Of a stretch of 64,000 bases of DNA, positions 47,553 to 61,151 are shown one piece after another (within the stretch, counting starts at the first letter, position 1; each line of letters starts with the position of its first letter). Made by a program: the position numbers and the translations under genes. The notes below the pieces were generated by a model. The model had not been told where the DNA came from and did no database searches. It saw only the letters and a program-made list of their open reading frames with translations. The stretch comes from Plantago ovata (lineage: Eukaryota; Streptophyta; Magnoliopsida; Lamiales; Plantaginaceae): assembly GCA_028274465.1 (NCBI GenBank), contig CM051456.1:103577348-103641347 (forward strand), given 5' to 3'.

Positions 47553-47909
47553 TTATATCCTCCTTGTGTCTATTGCTCCTGAAGTTGACGCATACTTTGC
47601 TAGTACGTCTGCTCTACCATTTTCCTTTCTAGGTATCAAGCTTAAGTGAAACTCTTTGAACTCTTCAGCTTCTTCCTTCAATAGGGCCAAGTAGCTTCTC
47701 ATGCTCGGGTGCGTTGCTTCAAACTGTCCCCGATATTGATACTCGACTAATTGTGAGTCTGTACGTGCTTCTAAGTATTCCACTCCCAATTCTTTGGCTA
47801 TCTTGATCCCATTTAGAAGTGCTTCATACTCTGCTTCATTGTTTGTCACTTTGAATGGTAGAGATATGGCAAACTCTAACTCCGCTCCTCTTGGTCCTGC
47901 CAAATACAC
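47553..47909 (-). pseudogene. Archaeal-type RNase H remnant of element B
   Basis: The minus strand reads MYLAGPRGAELEFAISLP through KENGRADVLAKYAS, closely matching the second RNase H of element A (residues about 1615-1735 there). It belongs to the pol region of B that insertion C has separated from the rest. The sequence continues leftwards into a partial unit of the 111-bp tail repeat. Confidence 0.85.
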
Positions 47910-48165
47910 TCCTGCTCCCCCATGCTTGTTAATGAAGAACCATCAACTTTCATCTCCCAATACTCTCTATCTCCTTTTTTCTCCTCAATTCTACCTTCCA
48001 CTTGACCTGCCTCTCTCCCTTTCTCAAGCTGAAGATCTTAAGCTTCCACCAAAGTCATGACGGATGCTATCCTGCTCTCTTCCTCTTCTGTGATAACCGG
48101 AGTAGATCTGGATGGAAATTCCACTATGAAATCCGCTATTACTTGTGCTTTCTTAGCTGACGGAG

Positions 48166-49502
48166 CTGATGAACGCGCGGATGTCGTGCTCCGAGCAAAT
48201 CAAATAAATTTGTTATTTAGCCAAAGGCAATTCACAACTACAACAAAAACCGTAGTGTAGCAGTAGAATAACCTCGAGTGTCGATCTATAAGGACTATAA
48301 CTAGCTTTATCAAATCTAATTTAGAATATAAAACAGCAGACGATATACCAAAGGTTTTTCTAACAGATAATGGAGATTGGTAATAGTATGGTCCTTCAAA
48401 GCATAACGGGTTAATAATCATGCGTAAATTCCACGGTTTTGCATTGAGATCTTTGATCAATAATTGTCCTGTTGTAATTATCAAACACTACGAAGATATA
48501 GATAGGTCAAAGACTAATGAATTGTCCAATTGTGTTCCGTAATTATTCAACACTACGAAGATATAGATATAGATAGGTCAAGTCTATGAATTGTCCAGTT
48601 GTGTGCAATAATTAATCAACATACGAAGATAGAGATTCCGATAGATCAAAGAAATAAAGCAATAACACGGAGTATAATGCGCGATATAGCCATTAGCATA
48701 ATTATCAACCCTTCGCTAAGAATTCACATACTATCACCAACGAGAAGTTTAACTACTCATAGTTGTCATGCAATCAACAGAAATCATAGAATAAAACATG
48801 TTGAAAGATATATAAAAATAAGTAGAAAAACTGTAAGATACAATGTTACCGAAGGTTGTCAGTCTCCGAAGAATCGCGATCTTACAAGCTCCAAACTGCT
48901 ATGAAAAAGTATCTCCTAAGCTATGAACCCCAGAACAGGCTCTGGGAAGTTCCTACCTAAAACTACAGAGAAAGGTGAGAGAATAGGTCTGGAAAAGTAT
49001 GAAATTCAGAGAAAAACTGAGCAACTATATATAGTGTTCGAATTTGTGTGGGGCGAAGGGCCCCACACACCGGGCGAGTCGCCTGGTGTGGGGCGATTCG
49101 CCCCACATCCCAGGCGATTCGCCCCACATCCCGGGCGATTCGCCCGGGAGCTTTTTTCAGAATTTTGCGCGTTTTCGACACGTTTTTGGATTTCTTCCCC
49201 TTTTCGGACTCGGTTTCTGACTTCTAGTGGCCTTCTAACCTCCAGATTCAACCCCTAGACTCCAAATCCTATCCGGAAACCTTCAGATACTCCAAATAGG
49301 CTTCTGGAACACCAGTTCCTTGTCAACTTCAATATAGTTGCCCGGAAATCCTCATTTTTCAACCAAAACCTATAAAATAAAAACTAAAGGGAAACGTGAC
49401 ACTATTCTAATAAAATGCACTAAAATATAGCTGAATTAACATAGAGGATAGCTAAAATAGGTGAAAAAGACTCAAATGAAAGTGTAAAATACACATTCAT
49501 CA
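48166..49502 (-). repeat. 3' LTR of element C
   Basis: On the minus strand it is preceded by a purine-rich ggtttggggagtt tract. It contains a GC palindrome array (49050-49155) just upstream, in the minus sense, of a TATA-like ctatatatag at about 49026. Confidence 0.9.
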
Positions 49503-50699
49503 AACTCCCCAAACCGAACCTTTGCTTTGTCCTCAAGCAACTAAGCTAGACTCTAATGCAAAAAACAATGCAACACATAAAATGGAGTCTCATGCCAAAT
49601 AAAATGAACTAATCTACTGAATCTATCAAAAAACATATGAACAAAAACCATATAAATCAAAACATGAATATAGGTTGAAGAATACCTCGATTGACTCATA
49701 CATATCCACATAAGCACTTATGTCAAGACAAGATAGTCTCTCGTAACATTCTCTACCTGGACCTAGTCAGTGACGACGTAATGAAGCATGTTAAGATACG
49801 AATGGTTGTCCCGTGCCTATGAAACTAAGGACTTACGGCTGTTCACCAAGTTTAAGACTTTCCCTCAAAGAGGTCGAACCAGTACTGGCTCTCATCAAAC
49901 GAAGGAGGGTTCCCTATAAAAGATAACACTCCCCTATTCTACCCGTCTCTCAAGCAAAGTCTTAAGCTATTCACCACTTCCTGAATGGCAGGACGAGGGT
50001 GGTCTAGAACAGATGACACTCAAAAACAAAAGACAAAAAATAGAAAATTACAATACGATTACGAACATTACAATAGAGATGAAGCATACGATTAATGGCA
50101 TAGTTAGATAATCTACACAATAAAAAAGTTCAAAAAATTCGGCAATAAACTCCATATAAAACATGCAAGACTATCCTAGGATGAATGTAGTGAATGCAAC
50201 CTAAAAAACTAAGAAAGCAGTAAACGTGCAAATGCAAATGCAAACAAAGAACAAGATACTAATCAACGCAAAGCCAAACAATACTTAACATCGTGGTTCA
50301 CATCCTATCCCCCTTATGATTCTTAAGCTAGCCCCTAGCAAAAGAGAATGAGTAATAAGAAGTGATACTAGATGTTGCCGAACGGTTTGGCCTCGGTTGG
50401 CTGAGAGTGGACATGTGAAAGGACTAATCATCGGGATGGACCATCCCCATAAAAGTCCCTCCACATGTCAGACATGAGATCATTGGACCGCTGTAGAGCC
50501 TCCTGTTGCTGCTGGATGAGTTGTTGCTGCTCCCACCTTTGTTGCCTATCCTCTCGGCGATGCTCCTCGAATGTCTCCCAATCGCGGTTGCGCTGGGCAA
50601 TGTGCCCGTCGAGGTCCTGTCACAGTCCTTGGACAGAAGTGGTCAAGGCTGCAGTACGAGCATCGGCTCTATTGAAACGGTCGTCAAGGTAGGTCCGGA
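49503..50699. other. Noncoding 3' region of element C
   Basis: AT-rich sequence between the accessory ORF and the 3' LTR of C. No ORF of note. Confidence 0.6.
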
Positions 50700-51654
50700 A
50701 TTCAGAGAAGTCAAACCCTCTAGACCCCTGTGGTGCTCAAGGCGGTGCATGCGGTGCTCTATGGACAAATGGGATATCCGGGATAGGGGCTTGGCCATCA
50801 TCAACCTCCATAGCATCCTCATAATCATTCTCATTATCGGAATCGCTCGGTTGGAAGGGTGCTTCCACATCAGCAGCGGCAGCCGTGGGGTTCTTCAACT
50901 GATACCTAGCCAGCTGCACCTCAATAGTCGAGGGTGAAAGGGCAGCGACCTCGCAATCCCCCTCGTCAATGTCCTCGACCCCATGATATTTGCAGTAGGC
51001 AGTGATGAAGCTCGGAAAGATGAAGGGCTTCTTCTTCTTTTCCCAGTGGCGCTCATACTCTTCATACATGATGTGTCCGATGTCGATCCGATGTCTGTCT
51101 ATCAAGCAGTAGAGGATCTCAGCATAGTAGGGCTATATCCATGTGTCATTCTTCCTAGGGATCAAGTTGAAGATGCAAAATTTCATCATTACCTTAGCTT
51201 CAATGCTAAGGTCGCTCTGACGGATCCGTGTAGGTTCTCCCCCGATTTCTGGATATTTGTACTCCCTGTTGCAGATCACGTCCGTAATATGTCTTCCTAT
51301 CCCCATAGAGGCCCTCGAATACAGGTAGGCATGGTCTTTCCCTGTGAACTCCTGCTGCCCAAAATGGATGAATGAAGAAATGGACTCTGGTGTCCATGGT
51401 ATTATCAGGCCTCGAACTAGTACCCCATTCTTCTCCTCGAGATCAGTGAATCCAGTGTAGAACTCTTGGAGGAGGCTCGCGTCGTACCCCTTGAACCTGT
51501 TGGAACTGTACCAACCCAATCCTTCTTGATGCCAATCGGGATAGCGTCCTATACCCCGCCGTTCCAGATGCTGCCTCCGGGATATCAATCCTCCTGTCTG
51601 GAATGATCGATCTTCCCCCTTCGGCCATCTCCGCTTCGAGCCTTTATCGGACAT
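50700..51654 (-). pseudogene. Downstream ORF of element C (ATHILA ORF-1 / plant transposon protein-like)
   Basis: From MSDKGSKRRWPKGEDRSFQ the minus strand encodes LLQEFYTGF, VRGLIIPWTPESISSF and then IDIGHIMYEEYERH with FPSFITAYCKYHGV. This pattern is seen in the ATHILA ORF-1 or 'putative plant transposon protein' family of plant retroelements. It lies where Athila elements keep an ORF after pol. It is broken. The function in the family is not known. Confidence 0.55.
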
Positions 51655-52890
51655 CTATCGCAGCTAAAGACATCTCGTACATGTGGTGAAAAGGTTTGGA
51701 GCTCGATGCTACTCCCTTCCCCTTTTTGCTCGAGCCAGCTCTCCTCGATCCTCTTGGAGCCATGATTCCTACAAACAGCAATTAGTATCTTGTATGACGC
51801 AAAACAGACATATGTATATGTAAATGTACGAGCGAACAAACGAGCAATATCTTCAACAATCCAACTCCTCAAAAACCCAATGTCTAGTCTAGCTACTTCA
51901 TCACGAAACATATCAATGTAACTACTACAATAACATATCACATTATGCTCTTGCTAAACAACAAATGCCTTGAATCACAAGGTTCAATCCATACCATAAT
52001 AACAAAAATCTAACAACATAAATCCTCAACTTCATCAATCATGCATTCTACCATTACATCCATCATTATCATATCAACAAACACATGTTTAAGCATGGAA
52101 TGAAAGTAAGAGATACATTTCCTAACAAGATATATCATCTAATAGCAAAAATCTCAAATCAACAAACCAAGCCTAATTGAACATGCAATTGATAACGAAT
52201 AACGTTTCTAATCACATAAATCATCAACCCATACATCATACAAGCTTAATTGAAGCATAAATCAAAAAACCCCCAAATTTGAAAAATTAGGGTTCATGTG
52301 AGATTACCTCAAATCCGCAGATTGAATGAGCTAGGAAGAAATTTGTTCGGAAGAAAAGAAAGAGCACGTAACGGGCTTCGATTGAAGCTAAAGAACACAC
52401 AATTTGATGGTAATATGAAGAAGTTATGAAGGTCTGAAGATATTTTGAAAATGGGGGAATTTTTGGAGTTTAAAGGAAGAAGATGAAGTGAAATAAGGAA
52501 AAATGGGGGATAACCCCGATTTATTCCTCTGCAGGTCGTGGGGCGATTGGCCCCACGCCTGGGGCGAATCGCCCCGCGTGTCCAAAGCGCGCGCGCGCTA
52601 TGGACTCGTAGGGAGATTCGCCCCCACCTCCTGAGGTGGGGAGACGAACGTTTCGAGAAAAAATGCGGTTTTTAGTCCCCGAAAACCATTTTTCACAAAA
52701 AAATCACTCGAAAAATTTCACTCAAACATAACAGAAGCACATACGACACAGAGATGAACAAATTCACATATGAGAAGCAAATTGTTCAAGTATGAATGCA
52801 TGCAATAAAGCGGTAAAGAAAGCGATAAAAACCCCGGGTTGCCTCCCGGATAGCGCCATTGTTTAAAGTCTTTGACTCGACTCCTGTCTG
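51655..52890. other. Noncoding middle of element C with GC palindromes
   Basis: No retroelement protein is visible here, in the place where RT and integrase would be expected. At 52535-52640 there are palindromes of the form ggggcgaatcgcccc, like those in the LTRs of the same element. Confidence 0.6.
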
Positions 52891-52893
52891 CGC

Positions 52894-55042
52894 CTAGCTC
52901 TTCTTCTTGAGGGTACTAGACTTCTCCTTCATGGATCTCCTCCTCATGCCTCGAACCTGTGAATAAGAATGAACATAGACATTAAGACCACTGTAGTCAA
53001 TAGTGTGAGAAGTATCAGGTGGATCAGATATGGCTCGCAACACATGTTGCTTGCCATCCACTTCAATAGTGCAAGTTCTTCGGTAGATATCCATTACGGA
53101 GCGTAGCTTAGTCAAGAACGTTCGCCCCAAGAGAATGACATCCCCCATCCTAGGTGTAGACGCCGGCATAACTACAAAATTGGTGTATACAGAAGCTTCA
53201 CCAATCTTGACCAATACATTCTTCACAACGCCTTCCGGTCTCACAAATGATCCATCCGCCAGTTGCACAATAGCCTTATGCACAGATAGTTTTCCAAGGC
53301 TACTCTTCTCGAATACATTCAAAGGGAGCACATTAGAGTAGGATCCCGTGTCTAGTGTGGCACGGACATCTTCAAGTTCCCCAATCCCGACCTTAACATC
53401 GAAACTTTGAGTGAGTGGCTCGGGATCCTCTTGCTCCTCTTCACTCTCGTCAGAACCAAGGTCCTTCTCTTCTTCCTTAGCCTATGGGGGCACTTCCCCC
53501 TTGCAACTCTCGCACTTAGCAACCTCCTTGATGGTGATTTCAACAGGTAGATCACCCACCAAGGTAATGGACATCGACTTCTCAGTGTTGCTAGGCAGCT
53601 TGCCTTGCTCCCTACTTGCTCCTCAGTCGATCAACTCTTGCATCTTTTGATGGGCAAGCCTAGTGCTCTATTCCAACCTATCAAGTCTTGCTCTAGTCTT
53701 CTCAGAATCTTCTTCATAACGTTTGAGAAAACTTTGGGTGTGATCAACCATCTTTTGCAAGTTCTCCATCAGTTGAGCCGACTTCGACTTCGGTGGCTCT
53801 TTCGGAGCGGGGTTTTCGCAGTGATCATTACCATAGTTAAGCCTACTACGGTCTTGGTTAGGGCCATAAGTTTGGCTAGCCGGTGCATATCCTTGATTGT
53901 TTCGGAATCCTCTTCTCCAAAATCCACCTCGAGGATTCCTACTATCTTGTCCGTAGCTAGCTTCTTGAGTACCAAACTCCGTAGCAAAGGCTTCCTCTTC
54001 GCCTCCTTGTGCCCAGTTGCCATCATCATACGCAAGCTCCGATCTACACATATGAGCTCCATGTCCGTAGTTCTTTCATATTCGGCAAACTTCATTTGAA
54101 ACAATTGTTCCAGTGGCGCTCTTGAGGACTTGCTTCAATTCGTTGGTAAAGCACTCGAATTGATCCCCATTCCCCCTATACATAGGGGATTCTTGAGTCG
54201 GTGGAGCTTCAGGTCCACGTCTCCTAACCATTGCCCTTGGGTCCTTGAACTGCGAACCCTTAGCAAGCCTTTCAAAAACTGCCCAGACGGCTTCTGCGGT
54301 TTCCTCCCAAATATTGCCTCGGCATTGGATCTACCACTTGTTGGTTCTCGAAGGTTAGTCCATTGTAGAAGTGTTGGACTAGGTCAGAAAGTTCAAAACC
54401 ATGGTGAGGGCACTTGTTCGTGAGATCTTGGAATCTCTCAAACGCGGTGTAGATGGTCTCATCATAGTCCTGTTTGAATCCGGTGATTTGCGCCTTGAGC
54501 GCGGTAGTCAAGGTGTGAGGGAAGTATTTTTCCATGAAAGCTGAAAAAACCTTCTCCCAAGTGTCTAGCGAGCCTGCTGGTAGAGAACTCAACCATGACT
54601 TGGCTCTGTCGCCAAGCCCCATAGCAAAAACTTTCATCCGCAACTCATCCGTTGTTATTTCGGCTCCGGGTCGTGGGAGTTGGTTGACGAAATCATCGAT
54701 ATCGTGCAAGTACCCCATCACATCTTCCCTTGATAAGCCATAGAACCTCGGAAGTTGTTGAAATGCGTGGTTCTTGATTTCCAGATCTCGAGTTGCGGGC
54801 GAAAGAACAATCGCCGATCCCCTCATACGATCCTTGGAGGGTTGAACCCATGCTTTCAGTGGTCTAGCTTCTGCCATTCCGTCGATTTCCTTGAAAAGAC
54901 TGTGTAGAGATTCAGAGAAATCGGTATCCTCTATTTCCTCTAGTTCACGCCTTTGAAGTAGTCGCCTTCTTTGGTGGTAGACTCTGTCGATCTCAGCAAT
55001 TGAATCAGCAAGCGGTGTTCCCCTAGATCGTGTATGTGGCAT
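52894..55042 (-). pseudogene. gag and protease of element C
   Basis: The minus strand starts MPHTRSRGTPLADSIAEIDR, with an Athila-type gag: FYGLSREDVMGYLHDIDDF, GDRAKSWLSSLPAGSL and FERFQDLTNKCPHHG. The protease follows with a DTGS-type site near 53350 and VILLGRTFLTKL near 53130. In the family these form the particle and process the polyprotein. The region is broken in a few places. Confidence 0.85.
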
Positions 55043-55187
55043 ACACTATCTGTAACAGACTAGGAAAGCAGTATCAGAGAGAGATTAAAAAGGAAAACAA
55101 AAATTACTAGAACTAGGAATTGAATGCTGAAAATATAAACAAATTAAACAGGAAAAAGGAGTATAGTCCCCGGCAACGGCGCCAATT

Positions 55188-56486
55188 TCATGAAAGCGCG
55201 GATGTCGTGCTCCGAGCAAATCAAATAAATTTGTTATTTAGCCAAAGGCAATTCACAACTACAACGAAAACCGTAATGTAGCAGTAGAATAACCTCGAGT
55301 GTCGATCTCTAAGGACTATAACTAGCTTTATCAAATCTAATTTAGAATATAAAAACAGCAGACGATATTGCAAAGGTTTTTCTAACAGATAATGGAGATT
55401 GGTAATAGTATGGTCCTTCAAAGCATAACGGGTTAATAATCATGCGTAAATTCCTCGGTTTTGCATGGAGATCTTTGATCAATAATTGTCCTGTTGTAAT
55501 TATCAAACACTACGAAGATATAGATAGGTCAAAGACTAATGAATTGTCCAATTGTGTTCCGTAATTATTCAACACTACGAAGATATAGATATAGATAGGT
55601 CAAGTCTATGAATTGTCCAGTTGTGTGCAATAATTAATCAACATAAGAAGATAGAGATTCCGATAGATCAAAGAAATAAAGCAATAACACGGAGTATAAT
55701 GCGCGATATAGCCATTAGCATAATTATCAACCCTTCGCTAAGAATTCACATACTATCACCAACGAGAAGTTTAGCTACTCATAGTTGTCATTCAATCAAC
55801 AGAAATCATAGAAGAAAACATGTTGAAAGATATATAAAAATAAGTAGAAAAACTGTAAGATACAATGTTACCGAAGGTTGTCAGTCTCCGAAGAATCGCG
55901 ATCTTACAAGCTCCAAACTGCTATGAAAAAGTATCTCCTAAGCTATGAACCCCCAGAACAGGCTCTGGGAAGTTCCTACCTAAAACTACAGAGAAAGGAG
56001 GTGAGAGAATAGGTCTGGAAAAGTGTGATATTCGGAGAAAAACTGAGCAACTATATATAGTGTTCGAATTTGTGTGGGGCGAAGGGTCCCACCCACCGGG
56101 CGAGTCGCCTGGTGTGGGGCGATTCGCCCGGGAGCTTTTTTCGGGATTTTGCACGTTTTCGACGCGTTTTTGGATTTCTTCCCCTTTTCGGACTCGGTTT
56201 CTGACTTCTAGTGGCCTTCTAACCTCCAGATTCGACCCCTAGACTCCAAATCCTATCTGGAAACCTTCAGATACTCCAAATAGGCTTCTGGAACACCAAT
56301 TCCTTGTCAACTTCAATATAATTGCCCGGAAATCCTCGTTTTTCAACCAAAACCTGTAAAATAAAAACTAAAGGGAAACGCGACACTATTCTAATAAAAT
56401 GCACTAAAATATAGCTGAATTAACATAGAGGATAGCTAAAATAGGTGAAAAAGACTCAAATGAAAGTGTAAAATACACATTCATCA
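55188..56486 (-). repeat. 5' LTR of element C
   Basis: It is directly followed, on the minus strand, by the PBS. It has fewer copies of the GC palindrome than the 3' LTR. Ends as in the 3' LTR. Confidence 0.9.
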
Positions 56487-56491
56487 GGAGC

Positions 56492-59400
56492 TTGAAAGTC
56501 TACCTCATGTTCACTCAATTCAATTGCCCATTTTGCCAACCTTCCCGAATGTTCCGGCTTTCCTAACACTTGCTTCAGGGGCTCATGAGTTAACACAATT
56601 ACTTTGTGAGACCTAAAGTATGGCTTCAACTTTCTTGAGGTATAAAGCAAAGCATATGCTAGCTTTTTCATGTCTAAGTACCTCGTTTCCGCGGGGGCCA
56701 AAGCTTTACTCACATAGTAAATTGGGAGGCAATCAGCTCCTTGAATCCTTACCAAAACTGAGCTTATCGCTTCATGTGCGAATGCTAAGTATAAGTAGAG
56801 TGGCTCTCCATCTATTGGTTTGGACAACAGATGTGGAGACTGAAGATAGTTCTTCAAATCTTCTAAGGCTTGTCGACATTCCGCGTTCCATACGAAACTT
56901 GCCTTATCCTTTTTCTCTTTTTCGTTTTTTTCTCAAAACTCTAAAGAACGAAAGGTTCTTTTCCGCGGACCGAGAGATGAAACGGCTCAAAGCAATCACC
57001 TTCCCTACTAACTGCTGTACCTCGTGATGTGTCGTTGGGTGTGTTAAATCTTGTATTGCCTTGATCTTCTCGGGGTTTGCTTCTATTCCTTTTTCTGTGA
57101 CCATATAACCCAAGAACTTTCCCCCTTTCACCCCGAAAGTGCATTTTGTGGGGTTAAGTTTCATCCCATATTTTCTTAAGATAGCAAAACACTTGTTCAA
57201 ATGGGCTATATGATCAACCTCCGTCTTGCTCTTCACAAGCATGTCATCCACATAAACTTCCATTGTCTTGCCTAGCTCTTCTTTGAACATTTGGTACACA
57301 AGTCTTTGGTAAGTTGCTCCTGCATTTTTCAACCCGAATGGCATGACCTTGAAGCAATAAACACCTCCAGCTGCAAAAAATGCTGTTTTTGGGATATCCT
57401 CCTTTGCCATCTTGATTTGGTAAAAGCCTTGATATGCGTCCATAAAACTCAATAGAGCACATCCTGCTGTCGAATCAACCAATTGATCTATCCTTGGGAG
57501 AGGGTAAGGATCTTTTGGGCACAATTTGTTGAGTCGTGTAAAGTTATTACACATCCTCCACTTCCCAGTTCCTGGCTTTTCTACCAACACCACATTGCAA
57601 ACCCAATTTGAATGGCGAACTCCCTCAATGTGTCCGGCTTTCAACAATCTCTCTACCTCTGCAGTGATAATTGCCTCTTGCTTTGGTCCAAAATTAGTTT
57701 TTTTTCTGCCTTATGTGTGTGATCTTTGGGTCCATGTTCAGCCGGTGCACAGCTACAGACGGATCAATCCCTACCAAGTCATTTGTGCTCCAAGCAAACA
57801 CATCTGCGTTCTCCTTCAGACACGCTATTAACTTACACTCAACTTCCCATTCCATCTCTGTCCCAATCCTTGTTGTTTTTTCAGGATCTCCGTCTATGAC
57901 CTGCACTTCCCTGATTGTCTCTTTGGGTTGTATCTTATTTTGCTGTAAGAATCTTTTCTTAGGAGTTGGAGCGACGGGCTCCTCAGGAATGACCTTGTAC
58001 TCCTCTGGTTGAATCTCTCCCTCTGTGGGCTCCTCTCTCGCTATTCGAGCTTCCTCTCTTCTTTGACCCTTAGTAAGTGACGGACTTATCTTTCGCTTTT
58101 TTGTTGGTGCTTCTTTGATGACAAACAGTTCTCTTTCATCTCTTGACTTGCGGTCTCTTGTCTCTTCCCTTGAAAGTGAGTTCCTTCTGACCGAGAGTGT
58201 ATAACACTCCCAAGCTTGATTTATATTTCCCACTTCTTGTCCTATTCCAGCCGGAGTAGGAAATTTTACTCTATTAATGTAGAGTTGATGCTACTGCTTG
58301 GAAGACTCTAAGAGCTGGTCTACCTAGCACCACTTGGTAAGAAAATTCAATGTCCACCACTAGGAATGGTATATGTCGTGTCACTCTTTGTGGCTTTGTA
58401 CCCAGAGACACTTTCAAGTAAACTCTCCCCGATGGGTAAATCTGTTCGCCTCCAAAACCAACTAAGGAACTCCCCACCTTCTCCATCTCTCTCAGATCAA
58501 CTCTCATTCTTTTCAACGTCCTTAGCAATATAACATTGACTGAGCTTCCCGTATCAACAAGAACCTTTCTTACCGTATAGGTTGCGATGTCCGCCGAGAT
58601 TACCAAGGGTACATCCGGCTCTTCTATGTCTCCGTCACAAGGGCTCTGATTTGGGATCTCGTTGTCGTCGAATGTTATTTTATTTCCAGTTGAAGCTTTT
58701 ACACATGGGTCTCCATATGCATCTGCAATCTCACTTACATATGAGGCTGTTTTTTCTCTTGCTTTCCTTGTGTCTCCTCTTGCCGGTCCTCCTGATATGG
58801 TTATAACTCCAAATCTTGGCAAGTTATCATCATCTTCATCTTCATCCCTTTGTCTTTCCTTGTTCCTCCGATGATAATCTCGCTCTCTGCTCTTCCCTTT
58901 ATCCTCATATCTCGCTTATCTATCTTCATCCTTTCTTTCCTTTCTCTGTCGATCTCTTCGGTCATGTCTTGATTGTTCCTCTTTGGCCTCAAACTTTCTT
59001 AAATAGCCATCTCTGACTAATCCCTCTATCTCAGTTTTCAGCCACATACACTCTTCAGTGTCATGACCTTTCCCTCTATGAAATTTACAATAAAATATGG
59101 AACTTTCAGATCTCTCTGATGGTTGTATAGGCTTTGGCCATTTGATATTCATCTTTTGCTCAACTATCGATGCCAAGATGTCGGATCTTGGTCGATTTAA
59201 AGCTGTGTAATATGTATATCTCCTTGGAGGAGTTCTCTCTCTTGGGAAATGGTTTCTCCCATCTTTACCCCCTCTCTGATCTTGCTTTCTGATCTTTGGG
59301 GCGTTGTTTTGCTTGACTGGTTCCTTATCTTTTTTGTATCCGGCTCTGATCTGCGCATTTTCTCTAAAATCTTCAGAGTTTTTGAAGCTTGAGCACATCT

Positions 59401-61090
59401 CATCAAAATCTTCATCTGTTTCAAGATTTTGTCCATTTGTGGCTATCACGTCTCGCAACCTTTGGTTAGTTGTATTTTCATACAAGTATATTGCTCTTTG
59501 TTTGACACTGTGTGGTTCAACCTCCATAACTATCTCATTGAATCTCGCGAGAAAGTGACGTACATTCTCTTGGGGATCCTGAATGATCTTCTTGATGTCC
59601 GTGGATGGCTTTTTGATTTTCCTCATCCTCTCGAACTTGTGAACAAACTCACTCTTTAGTTGTTCATAGCTCTTGATCGATCCATGTGCCAACCTTCCCC
59701 ACCATTCCATTGCATCATCAAAAAGAGTAGTTGGGAATGTTAAGGCGCACATGTTCTCGTTATGCCCATAAGCCTCCATCCTACTTTCAAACCTGCTTAT
59801 GAAACCATAGGGACAAGACTTTCCATAATATTTCTCTAACGAAGGTATGGTAGTGTCGGGTTTCTTTTGTTCCTTTTTGATTTCCAAACTCAGAGGGTTC
59901 TTGATTTGGACTCTCTCCTTCTCTTTGGTTGATATTTGCTTACTCAGATCATTCATCTTTTTAAGGAGCTCCCTCTGCTCTTTTGCTGTCTCTTCTGGTG
60001 TCAATTGTTTCTCCACCTCTTGTCTTGCTTGACTACCCCGTGCTTGGGTATCTCTTGCTTGTTCCTGGGACCGATGTACAGTGGTAACTATCGCATCCTG
60101 AGCTGGGACTAGCTGAGTTGTGCTTATTCATGATGTTGGAATTGCTCTTGTATTTTCCGCGTGAATCTCTGACCTTCTTTGCAGCACTTGCCTTAAGTCT
60201 TCCGACCTTGTAGCATCTTGTACCTGACCTTGAGTAGTCCTTGTCTCCCATGGAAAGGTGAGTCTATCATGAATTGGTCTACTTGAGGTCCCATTAAATT
60301 CTAAATTCAATGGTCGTGTTGGAACGGGAGGATTAACATGACGGATGTTATCCTGAGAGTTCACGAGGTCATTGTTGGTCAGATCAACCACACTTCTCAT
60401 AGGTTGAGTAGCCAAGGGCAAAGTAACATGTCGGATGTTTTCTCTTGTTGTGGCTATCTGAGTATGTGGTGGTCCTAATAAGGAAGTTGGAATCTCCGTT
60501 GTACCTCCTAGCTCAAACTGAAACAAGTCATGAAGACGACTTAGTTGCTCATTTGTTAATCCAAAAAGTGCGCGATTGTCTAACACATGCCCATTTGGCA
60601 ACACAAAATTTCTCTCTTGAGCTTGTGCATCTTGTATCCGGATAGCTGTCGTAACTACTCCCTCTGTTGAGCCGGGATAGAATGGGGGTGCTTGTGGGTT
60701 CAACGGTTGTGATCCTTGAAGTGTTGTTTCATTTGGTAAGCTTGTTCCCATGGGCCTCACAGTCCTTACCAGATTCTCTTGCACAAGATTTCTTCTGGCA
60801 TCTTCGAGTTGACGTAACTCTTCTTCTGTTACCCTCCTTCGGTGTTCCCAATTATTCAGTTCTGCTCTTTGTACAACAATTCTTCTTTCTCTTTCTTGCT
60901 CATTGCCTACCGAATTTGTTGCTGAGTAATTCGCAGTATCTCCATCTTGGTGTGAATTTCCTCTCCCTACATTTACATTTCTATTGAATCCACTATTTCC
61001 TCTTCCTCCTCTTGATTTTCTTCTTCCTCTTCCTCTTGCGGACAAATTATTAGTACCTCGGTTTCGAGTTGAATAATTATGTCCCACCAT
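56492..61090 (-). pseudogene. gag, protease, RT and RNase H of element B
   Basis: The order and sequence follow element A closely: the Arg/Gly-rich N-terminus from 61090 (MVGHNYSTRNRG), the gag domain near 59.8 kb, the zinc-finger-like CKFHRGKGHDTEEC near 59.08 kb, protease with VDTGSS near 58.55 kb, RT with YVDD near 57.25 kb, and RNase H near 56.7-56.5 kb. In the family these are the particle, maturation and reverse-transcription functions. The copy is broken in several places and cut off from its remaining pol sequence by insertion C. Confidence 0.9.
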
Positions 61091-61130
61091 CTCTACTCAG
61101 TGGAGTCCTGGAAACCCTTTAGTAGCGGTT

Positions 61131-61149
61131 CCCACAGACGGCGCCAAAA
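61131..61149 (-). other. Primer-binding site of element B
   Basis: The minus strand reads ttttggcgccgtctgtggg, as in element A. It is followed outward by the start (U3 end) of an LTR, whereas a normal element would have the U5 end here. Confidence 0.85.
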
Positions 61150-61151
61150 TA

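Larger units (their letters stand above)
48166..56486 (-). mobile_element. Insertion C: Athila-like Ty3/gypsy element lacking recognisable RT and integrase, 8.3 kb
   Basis: LTRs of about 1.3 kb (55188-56486 as the 5' LTR and 48166-49502 as the 3' LTR) have tgatgaa and ttcatca ends. The duplication ggagc flanks it (48161-48165 and 56487-56491). The PBS on the minus strand reads ttggcgccgttgccggggac (about 55168-55187), the classic Athila/Tat type. Parts are gag (55042 to about 53.6 kb), protease (about 53.4-52.9 kb) and a further ORF (51654 to about 50.7 kb). No RT, RNase H or integrase is visible, so it is a non-autonomous derivative. It is broken in several places. LTRs differ by about 2%, a little less than those of its host B, as the nesting requires. 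Confidence 0.85.
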
